From NCBI GenBank assembly GCA_035470785.1, contig DATIQN010000019.1:1-12912 (forward strand): DNA of 12,912 bases. The letters run 5' to 3'. The notes under the pieces are model-generated. The model searched no databases. It saw nothing but the letters and a program-made list of their open reading frames with translations, and was not told the DNA's origin. A program made the translations under genes and the position numbers. Below, piece by piece: positions 6,749-12,295 of the stretch. Numbering within the stretch: position 1 is the first letter of the stretch; every line of letters starts with the position of its first letter. The DNA is from Croceibacterium_B sp035470785 (GTDB lineage Bacteria; Pseudomonadota; Alphaproteobacteria; Sphingomonadales; Sphingomonadaceae).

Positions 6749-7180
6749 TCAAGCGGTTTGGATATATTGCCGCATGTGCTCGGCTTCGGCGCTGATCTCG
6801 TCGATCCGCGCCTTGACGATGTCGCCGATCGAAATGAACCCGGTCATTGTCCCTCCGCGCATCACCGGCAGGTGGCGAATCCGTCGACGGGTCATCAGTT
6901 CGAGCGCGTCGATGAAGCTGGTCTCGGGCGAGATCGTCACCGGCGGCGAGGTCATCACCTCACCCACTTGCCGGTCGAGGCACAGTGCGCCCTCTTCGGC
7001 GAGGCGATAAAGTACGTCGCGCTCGGAGAAGATTCCGGCGACTTGCTCACCCTGCATCACCGGCAACGCGCCGATGCGCTTTTCTGCGAGGAGCTGCACC
7101 GCCTGACGCACAGTGGCTCCGGCTGGGCAAGTCACGATTTCGCTTGGGTCGCGGGTGGCGATAAGCTTGACGATATCCAT
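6749..7180 (-). CDS. Two-CBS-domain protein
   Basis: A 143-residue cytosolic protein made of a tandem pair of CBS domains (about 12-65 and 76-131), forming one Bateman module that normally binds an adenine nucleotide. Conserved pieces are KRIGALPVM and GIFSERDVL in the first half, and RRIRHLPVM and GFISIGDIVK in the second. There is no attached catalytic or transport domain. The ATG at 7180 is preferred because GGGAGAG lies 4 bases upstream. An upstream in-frame start at 7222 would extend through this site and the probable promoter. It is the first gene of the apparent CBS-erpA-xth unit. Ligand and target are unknown. Stand-alone CBS proteins of this size are common in alphaproteobacteria. 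Confidence 0.88.
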   Translation of the reverse strand: MDIVKLIATRDPSEIVTCPAGATVRQAVQLLAEKRIGALPVMQGEQVAGIFSERDVLYRLAEEGALCLDRQVGEVMTSPPVTISPETSFIDALELMTRRRIRHLPVMRGGTMTGFISIGDIVKARIDEISAEAEHMRQYIQTA

Positions 7181-7209
7181 GACACTCTCTCCCATGTCTT
7201 GGACTGCGA

Positions 7210-7215
7210 ATTGTA
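7210..7215 (-). promoter_or_regulatory. Candidate -10 element for the CBS-erpA-xth unit
   Basis: Read on the minus strand the bases are TACAAT, one mismatch from the consensus -10, 29 bases before the CBS ATG. The region about 18 bases further upstream (TTCGCT) is a poor -35. A start site near 7203 would give a short leader carrying the GGGAGAG ribosome binding site. Confidence 0.42.
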
Positions 7216-7290
7216 CCACCAACCCTGTCCGGTAGCGAATCTTTGTCTAGAGGCGTTGCCAGCCCTGCCCCGCGTCGCCATCTGTCGAGG

Positions 7291-7584
7291 ATGAGCCCCC
7301 CGCGCCGATCGCCGCTCGACCAGCCCGACAACTCGGCCCACGCTTGGGCTCACTACCGGAAGTTGATGATGTGGATGGCCATTTTCACGCTGGTCGTCCT
7401 CGCGATCTCGCTCGGCGCTCTCTACGAGATGGGCGCGCTCGTCTCGATCCACTTCGTCATCGCCACCGTGCTCGGCATCGGCTTCGCGATGATGCTGATG
7501 GCGGCGCTGATGGGGCTGGTGTTTCTGTCGAGCGGCACCGGTCACGACGAATCGATCGCCGACCCCCTCAACGAGGACGATTAG
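7291..7584 (+). CDS. Small two-helix membrane protein of unknown function
   Basis: A 97-residue protein that I do not recognise by family. The N-terminal 24 residues are polar and basic (PPRRSPLDQPDNSAHAWAHYRK). They are followed by a hydrophobic helix at about 25-45, a very short turn (EMGA) and a second, Met-rich helix at about 50-80, then a polar acidic tail (DESIADPLNEDD). It is therefore predicted to sit in the inner membrane with both ends on the same side. The ATG at 7291 is chosen because the tail and helices follow directly, although the preceding GAGG is unusually close. A TTG at 7243 would add 16 residues. It is divergent from the CBS gene (110-base gap). Its last 4 bases overlap the end of the convergent ferredoxin gene. 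Confidence 0.7.
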   Translation: MSPPRRSPLDQPDNSAHAWAHYRKLMMWMAIFTLVVLAISLGALYEMGALVSIHFVIATVLGIGFAMMLMAALMGLVFLSSGTGHDESIADPLNEDD

Positions 7585-7964
7585 GGCGCGCCGCGCAGGC
7601 GGAAATCCTCGACCGGCATCCCGCCGATCAGGTGCTCCTGGATGATCCGTTCGAGCGCTTCCTCGGTGCACGAATGGTACCAGACCCGATCGGGCCAGAC
7701 GACCGCCACTGGGCCCGCGGCGCAGATCTGCAGGCAATCGGCCTTGGTCCGCTGCACGCCGCCCTGACCGCTGAGACCGAGTTCCTTGAGTCGCCGCTTG
7801 AGGTATTTCCACGAGCGCTCGCCCACCTCGCGGCGGCAGCATTCGCCTTTTTCGGACATCGCACACAGGAAGATGTGCCGTTGCAGCTTTTCGCCGCCGA
7901 TCGAGCTCAGTGCGGCTTCGGCTCGGCTTAGTTCTTCCGATTGATGGGTGATGGTTCCGCTCAG
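7581..7964 (-). CDS. Thioredoxin-fold (2Fe-2S) ferredoxin
   Basis: Small thioredoxin-like 2Fe-2S ferredoxin related to the NuoE-like/shethna-type group; electron carrier, partner unknown. Cluster cysteines are visible (numbered from the CTG): Cys34 in HIFLCA, the Cys42-Cys43 pair, and Cys77 and Cys81 in ADCLQIC. GPVAVVWP and WYHSC follow as in the family. The start is problematic. The only in-frame ATG upstream (8042) would run 82 bases inside popZ, and the first ATG downstream lies after the Cys34 ligand. No GTG or TTG lies between. CTG at 7964, overlapping the popZ stop as CTGA and preceded by AAGAAGG, gives a 127-residue protein of normal length and is my choice. If the annotation convention requires ATG, 8042 is the alternative. 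Confidence 0.85.
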   Translation of the reverse strand: MSGTITHQSEELSRAEAALSSIGGEKLQRHIFLCAMSEKGECCRREVGERSWKYLKRRLKELGLSGQGGVQRTKADCLQICAAGPVAVVWPDRVWYHSCTEEALERIIQEHLIGGMPVEDFRLRGAP

Positions 7965-8419
7965 CCCTTCTTGCCGGCGATGCGGGCGATCTCGGCCTGG
8001 ACCATGCGGTCTACGATCGCCGGCAGGTTCGTTTCGAGCCATTGCGCCAGCATAGGCCGCAACATGTCGCGCACCAGGCCTTCCAGCGACGTTTCGCCCG
8101 AACGGACGATCTGCGGCTGCGCACCCGGTTCGGCGAGCATGGCGAGAGCCGCAAGCGATTCGCGCATCGCGCCGGCCGTGCGCTCGGTCGTCAGTCGGGG
8201 CGAATCGTCCTCGTCCTCGGCGATTTCGACCGCATCGCCCAGATCGAAGATTCCGTCATCCACGGGCTCGTCGCCCGATGCGGTGAGGGTTTCGGTGCCG
8301 ACGCCGGCGGATTCGCGGTGACGGCGCTCGACTTGCGCCGACTCGCGGTTGTCGCGCGCTATCACCCGCTTGATCGATTCGAGGATTTCCTCGACCGAAG
8401 GCTCACCCTGTTGCCGCAT
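7961..8419 (-). CDS. popZ: Polar organising protein PopZ (DUF2497)
   Basis: PopZ/DUF2497 family. In Caulobacter this protein forms a polar matrix that anchors the ParB-parS centromere and recruits cell-cycle kinases. The 152-residue product has the two conserved ends: an N-terminal client-binding helix, EPSVEEILESIKRVIARD (6-23), and a C-terminal oligomerisation region of about 110-147 (LEGLVRDMLRPMLAQWLETN and DRMVQAEIARI). The middle is low-complexity and strongly acidic (12 of 23 residues at 50-72 are Asp or Glu) but poor in proline, unlike the Pro/Glu/Asp-rich linker of Caulobacter PopZ. It begins 2 bases after the tolC stop and its own stop overlaps the ferredoxin start. The PIMT-tolC-popZ order is conserved in alphaproteobacteria; valS, often next, is not here. 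Confidence 0.85.
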   Translation of the reverse strand: MRQQGEPSVEEILESIKRVIARDNRESAQVERRHRESAGVGTETLTASGDEPVDDGIFDLGDAVEIAEDEDDSPRLTTERTAGAMRESLAALAMLAEPGAQPQIVRSGETSLEGLVRDMLRPMLAQWLETNLPAIVDRMVQAEIARIAGKKG

Positions 8420-8421
8420 TG

Positions 8422-9888
8422 TCAGGACCCTGGCTGCTTGGGTTGAGCCGGAATTGTCGCGTCCTGCGGCGCGATGTCAACGGTCCGGGTCGATTGCGTC
8501 ACCGGGTCCTTGTCATGCGACCAATCCCAGGCGTCATTCTTGACCCGGTTGTAGTTCACCACCGGATCGTAGAGCGGGCCCTGGCCCTCGAGCCCGAGAT
8601 CGCGCGCCTCGGCCCGGCCCATGGCCGCAAGCAAGGTGAACCCGGCGACGTAGGAATTGCGCCGCGCGGTGACGAGCTGGACTTGCGCTTGCAGCAATTC
8701 CTGCTCGGCATTGAGGATGTCGAGTATCTGCCGCGTGCCCACGGTCTGCTCTGCGCGCGTGCCTTCCAGGCTTAGCTCGGCAGCGGAGACTGCGGTTTGC
8801 GTCGAGACAATGATCTCGTTTGAGGCTTGCCAGGCGGCATACGCGGCACGCACCTGCTGGATCACGCTGCGCTCGGTGCCGACAACTTCCTCGAGTGACT
8901 GCGAAGCTCGCGCCTGCGCTTGCCGTTCGAGCGCGGCCGGTCGCCCGCCCTGGTAGAGCGGGATGGTGCCCCTCACGCCGACCTGGGCGGTCGTCTGGAA
9001 CCCAAGCGCCGAGCCCGGGATCGCGCTGGCGAGCGAGCCGATGTAATCGGTCGCACCGCCGCTGGTGAACAGCTCGACGGTAGGCAGCCTGTGGGCGCCG
9101 GCGGCGTTGACGTCGAATCCGGCGGCGTCGGCACGTTCCTGCGCGGCGATCAGATCGGGATTGTTGTGCAACGCTGCATCGACCGCCTCCTGGACGTTGG
9201 CGGGCAGGCCCGGCAGCGGCGGCGGCGCCTGCAGGTCGCTCGGCGTCTTTCCGACCAGCGCCACGTAACGTTCGCGCGCCGCGATCAGATTGGACTGCGA
9301 GGTTCGCAGGTCACCGCGCGCGAGCGCCAGCCGCGCCTCCGACTGAGCGACGTCAGTGCGAGTGAGGCTGCCGATCTGGAACTGATCGGTAGTCGACTGC
9401 AAATTGACGTTGAGAACGTCGACGTTGTTGGCGTTGAGTCCGACGATGGCTTCGTTGAGAATGACGTCCATGTAGGCAGCGGCGACTTGGCTGAACAACG
9501 AGCTCTCGCTGCCGCGCAAGTCGGACCGGCCGGCCAGGTCGCGCGTTTCGGCTGCCTTGATGCCGTATTTCGTCGCGCCTCCGGAATAAATCGTCACCGA
9601 AAGGTTGAGCTGGGCGGAAATCGACCGCTCCGGTCCACCGGCAGCGCTTGAACTCTGCTTCACGAATTCGGTGTAGGCCGGCGTGGCGACCAGGGAAGGC
9701 AGCGCGTTGGAGCGTTCGATCGGCACGTTCTCATCGGTCGCGCGCTGCTGCGCCCGCGCGCCTTCGAGCGTGGGGTTGGTGCGATAAGCCGAATTGAGCG
9801 CATCCTTGAGCGTGTCCGCCTGCGCGGGCACGGCCGCGGCAAGGCACGCGCCGGCCAGCATGCCGATCCGCAGCCCCCTCAGCACCAT
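8422..9888 (-). CDS. tolC: TolC-family outer-membrane efflux channel
   Basis: TolC-type trimeric outer-membrane channel for type I secretion and RND/MFS tripartite efflux. From the ATG at 9888 the protein has 488 residues. Its signal peptide (basic start, hydrophobic core, likely cleavage after AQA at 24) leads into DTLKDALNSAYRTNPTLEGA, the classic TolC start. Two OEP repeats follow (about 25-215 and 230-430), each rich in long helices with QSEARLALARGDL-type and VGTRQILDILNAEQELL-type signatures. The tail beyond about 440 is polar and Gln/Pro-rich. An ATG at 9903 adds 5 residues and overlaps the upstream gene by 13 bases; 9888 is favoured because GGAG sits 9 bases upstream. It is in an apparent operon with the PIMT-like gene and popZ. 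Confidence 0.93.
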   Translation of the reverse strand: MVLRGLRIGMLAGACLAAAVPAQADTLKDALNSAYRTNPTLEGARAQQRATDENVPIERSNALPSLVATPAYTEFVKQSSSAAGGPERSISAQLNLSVTIYSGGATKYGIKAAETRDLAGRSDLRGSESSLFSQVAAAYMDVILNEAIVGLNANNVDVLNVNLQSTTDQFQIGSLTRTDVAQSEARLALARGDLRTSQSNLIAARERYVALVGKTPSDLQAPPPLPGLPANVQEAVDAALHNNPDLIAAQERADAAGFDVNAAGAHRLPTVELFTSGGATDYIGSLASAIPGSALGFQTTAQVGVRGTIPLYQGGRPAALERQAQARASQSLEEVVGTERSVIQQVRAAYAAWQASNEIIVSTQTAVSAAELSLEGTRAEQTVGTRQILDILNAEQELLQAQVQLVTARRNSYVAGFTLLAAMGRAEARDLGLEGQGPLYDPVVNYNRVKNDAWDWSHDKDPVTQSTRTVDIAPQDATIPAQPKQPGS

Positions 9889-9890
9889 GG

Positions 9891-10499
9891 TCAGAAGCTC
9901 CATTCCTTCTTCGCGGCAAATTCCGGAAGCACCGGAATGCCAATCTCGGTCAGCGGCAGCAGGGCCACATCACCGCCGGCCTTGCGGCCCGCTGCGAGGC
10001 GCGTGAGACCGTTCCTCAACGCGCCGCAAACCACGCGGCCCCCTTCTGCCAAGCGCTGCACGAGGGCGTCGGGCAATTGCTCGACCGCACCGTCGATCAC
10101 TAGCAGAGTGAAATTCCCGCTCTTGCGCCTAGCGGCTGCGGCATCCGCGGGAGAAGCGATCTCGAGCGAGCCCACCAGCGGGCGCAGCAGCACGGCCAGA
10201 TAACCGCTACCGCCATCGACCAGAAGGGCCTTGTCGGCCATTGTCGGGCGCGCTTCCTGCAGCATCATTCCCTGGACAAGCGGTGCGGCCAGGAAGCCGC
10301 CGTTGTCGAGTGCGATAGCCCGGTCCATGTAGGCAACGCCCCGCGCGCTGGCCGGCACAAAGTCCTCGCGCGCAACTTCGCCCATGCGTGCCAGCACGTA
10401 GCCGGCGTTGACGCCGCTGGTGCGCAGCTGGCTGTCGAGCATGGCCTTGCGGGCGGCGGCGTGCCCGCCGGCAACGGGACGGTCTTCGACGATGGTCAC
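9891..10499 (-). CDS. Divergent protein-L-isoaspartate methyltransferase-like protein
   Basis: Related to protein-L-isoaspartate O-methyltransferase (Pcm/PIMT), which repairs isoaspartyl damage using S-adenosylmethionine. The GTG at 10499 gives 202 residues. The N-terminal part is recognisable: MLDSQLRTSGVN (20-31), VLARMGEVAREDFVP (35-49) and AYMDRAIAL (56-64). SAM motif I appears as LVDGGSGYLA (93-102), and a late EGGRVVCG segment remains. The GQTxSQP active-site loop is replaced by NGGFLAAP (66-73), and the stretch holding the usual GDG motif appears shortened. Catalysis as a repair methyltransferase is therefore doubtful. It starts the apparent PIMT-tolC-popZ-ferredoxin unit. The open frame continues upstream antisense to fumarase, but only this part has family similarity. 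An ATG at 10442 is a later alternative start. Confidence 0.8.
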   Translation of the reverse strand: MTIVEDRPVAGGHAAARKAMLDSQLRTSGVNAGYVLARMGEVAREDFVPASARGVAYMDRAIALDNGGFLAAPLVQGMMLQEARPTMADKALLVDGGSGYLAVLLRPLVGSLEIASPADAAAARRKSGNFTLLVIDGAVEQLPDALVQRLAEGGRVVCGALRNGLTRLAAGRKAGGDVALLPLTEIGIPVLPEFAAKKEWSF

Positions 10500-10551
10500 T
10501 TCGGCAATCTCATGTCCGTCTTGATGCTGGCGCCTTAGGGCCTGTGGCGGC

Positions 10552-10608
10552 TGCGGGCAATGGTAGGCGTTATCGCAAATCGTTGCAGTCAAAGGCGTGT
10601 TGCCCGCA
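10552..10608. repeat. Perfect 9-bp inverted repeat, candidate operator
   Basis: TGCGGGCAA (10552-10560) and TTGCCCGCA (10600-10608) are exact reverse complements with 39 bases between the arms. The right arm ends 11 bases before the candidate fumarase -35. Spacing near 48 bases centre to centre suits a DNA-bound pair of dimers or a loop better than a hairpin terminator. Chance occurrence in GC-rich DNA cannot be excluded. Confidence 0.4.
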
Positions 10609-10667
10609 TGCCGCAAGCTTTGACCATAGCGGCTGGTCGCGCCTATGGGGGCGCTCACTCGACCGGC

Positions 10668-10674
10668 AGGAGGG
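10668..10674 (+). promoter_or_regulatory. Strong ribosome binding site of fumarase
   Basis: AGGAGGG ends 8 bases before the ATG at 10683. This near-perfect Shine-Dalgarno sequence fixes the start among several in-frame alternatives, notably an upstream GTG/ATG extension with no family match, and suggests high expression. Confidence 0.65.
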
Positions 10675-10682
10675 CTCGCTCG

Positions 10683-12209
10683 ATGAGCGACATGGTGACG
10701 ATCCGCGAGGAAGACCTGATCGACAGCGTGGCCGACGCGCTGCAGTTCATCTCGTACTACCACCCGATGGACTACATCCGCGCACTCGGCGCGGCCTACG
10801 AGGCGGAACAGGGTCCGGCGGCGAAGGACGCGATCGCGCAGATCCTCACCAACAGCCGGATGTGCGCCGAAGGACACCGCCCGATCTGCCAGGACACCGG
10901 CATCGTCAACGTGTTCGTGCAGTGGGGGCAGGATTGCCTGCTGGATTCGAAGCGCAGCCTGCAGGACGTGGTCGATGAGGGCGTCCGCCGGGCCTACAAC
11001 CTGCCCGAAAACAAGCTGCGCGCGTCGATTCTCGCCGACCCCGCGTTCACTCGCCGCAATACCCGTGACAACACGCCGTGCGTGCTCTCGGTCGAGATGG
11101 TGCCTGGCGGCGCCGTGTCGATCGACGTCGCCGCGAAGGGCGGGGGCAGCGAGAACAAGTCCAAGTTCAAGATGATGAACCCGTCCGACAATATCGTCGA
11201 CTGGGTGCTCGAGATGATACCGCAAATGGGCGCCGGATGGTGCCCCCCGGGGATGCTCGGGATCGGCATCGGCGGCACCGCCGAGCATTGCATGAAGCTC
11301 GCCAAGCAAAGCCTGATGGAACCGATCGATATGGCCCAGCTCAAGGCGCGCGGGCCCACGACCGATATCGAGGCGCTGCGGATCGAGATCTTCGACAAGG
11401 TCAACGCGCTTGGTGTCGGCGCGCAGGGGCTCGGCGGGCTTTCGACCGTGCTCGACGTCAAGATCCTCGACTGGCCGTGCCACGCTGCGGGCAAGCCGGT
11501 GGCGATGATCCCCAACTGCGCAGCGACGCGCCACGCGCATTTCGTGCTCGACGGTTCGGGGCCCAGCTATCTCGAGGCGCCGAAGCTCGACCAATGGCCC
11601 GACGTGCATTGGCAACCTGACGCCGCGGCCAAGCGCGTCGACCTTGACGCCTTGACGCCCGAAGTCGTCGCGAGCTGGCAAGCCGGTGACCGGTTGCTGC
11701 TCAACGGGACGATGCTCACGGGGCGCGATGCGGCGCACAAGCGCATCAAGGACATGCTCGACAAAGGCGAGGACCTGCCGGTGAGTTTCAAGGGCCGCGC
11801 GATCTATTATGTGGGGCCGGTCGACCCGGTGATGGGCGAAGTGGTCGGCCCGGCGGGCCCGACGACCGCCACCCGAATGGACAAGTTCACCGACATGATG
11901 CTCGGGCTCGGGCTGCTGGCGATGATCGGCAAGGCCGAGCGCGGGCAGGGCGCGGTGCAGTCCATCGCCCGGCACAAGGTCGCCTACCTGATGGCCGTCG
12001 GCGGCGCGGCCTACCTGGTTTCGCGGGCGATCAAGCGGGCCAAGGTGGTCGCGTTCGAGGATCTCGGGATGGAGGCGATCTACGAGTTCACCGTCGAGGA
12101 CATGCCGGTCACGGTCGCGGTCGACAGCCAGGGCAGCAACGTCCACACGCTCGCGCCGGCGGAATGGCGCAAGAAAATCGCCAGCGAGGGGCTGCTCCAG
12201 GGCACCTGA
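10683..12209 (+). CDS. fum: Fumarate hydratase class I (4Fe-4S)
   Basis: Oxygen-sensitive class I fumarase interconverting fumarate and malate in the TCA cycle; cytosolic. From the ATG at 10683 it has 508 residues, the normal size for the fused alpha-beta form. The three likely 4Fe-4S ligands are Cys69 in PICQDTG, Cys187 in GAGWCPPG and Cys279 in IPNCAATRHAHF. KGGGSENKSKFKM (152-164) and GIGIGGTAEHC (193-203) are alpha-domain signatures. The beta domain (about 335-508) carries LTGRDAAHKRIKDML, GPVDPVMGEVVGPAGPTTATRMD and the C-terminal VAVDSQGSNVH. Nothing is missing. The gene is divergent from the PIMT-like gene, has a strong ribosome binding site, and is followed by a perfect stem-loop. Confidence 0.96.
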   Translation: MSDMVTIREEDLIDSVADALQFISYYHPMDYIRALGAAYEAEQGPAAKDAIAQILTNSRMCAEGHRPICQDTGIVNVFVQWGQDCLLDSKRSLQDVVDEGVRRAYNLPENKLRASILADPAFTRRNTRDNTPCVLSVEMVPGGAVSIDVAAKGGGSENKSKFKMMNPSDNIVDWVLEMIPQMGAGWCPPGMLGIGIGGTAEHCMKLAKQSLMEPIDMAQLKARGPTTDIEALRIEIFDKVNALGVGAQGLGGLSTVLDVKILDWPCHAAGKPVAMIPNCAATRHAHFVLDGSGPSYLEAPKLDQWPDVHWQPDAAAKRVDLDALTPEVVASWQAGDRLLLNGTMLTGRDAAHKRIKDMLDKGEDLPVSFKGRAIYYVGPVDPVMGEVVGPAGPTTATRMDKFTDMMLGLGLLAMIGKAERGQGAVQSIARHKVAYLMAVGGAAYLVSRAIKRAKVVAFEDLGMEAIYEFTVEDMPVTVAVDSQGSNVHTLAPAEWRKKIASEGLLQGT

Positions 12210-12232
12210 CGGCCGAAATGACCATTCGACCA

Positions 12233-12260
12233 AGCGCCGATGGGGTCCGACATCGGCGCT
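12233..12260 (+). terminator. Perfect 10-bp stem-loop after fumarase
   Basis: AGCGCCGATG (12233-12242) and CATCGGCGCT (12251-12260) are exact reverse complements around an 8-base loop, 24 bases after the fumarase stop and 36 bases before the next gene. No T-run follows, so it is not a canonical intrinsic terminator. It may act as a Rho-assisted terminator, an mRNA 3'-end stabiliser, or a dyad operator for the kinase gene. Confidence 0.45.
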
Positions 12261-12295
12261 GGCGAGAACCGCCCGGCCCGGGCTATGTCGGGGCG

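Larger units (their letters stand above)
10500..10682. promoter_or_regulatory. Divergent control region between PIMT-like gene and fumarase
   Basis: This 183-base gap separates two divergent genes, so it must hold both promoters. For the fumarase side, TTGACC at 10620-10625 is followed after 17-18 bases by TATGGG/CTATGG (10643-10649), a plausible though weak -10. For the PIMT side, TTGACT on the minus strand (10592-10587) is a good -35 without a convincing -10. A 9-base inverted repeat flanks that -35. Confidence 0.45.

Noticed and set aside
8422..9888. Possible lipoprotein signal (LAGAC) in TolC
   Set aside because: The residues before the cysteine do not fit a lipobox (Ala at -3 with Ala at -1), and a clear signal peptidase I site AQA follows.
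10500..12233. Very long minus-strand open frame (continuing the PIMT-like frame) antisense to fumarase
   Set aside because: The translation is Arg/His/Asp/Leu-rich with no family features, typical of the complementary frame of a high-GC gene, while the plus strand encodes a full, motif-complete fumarase.
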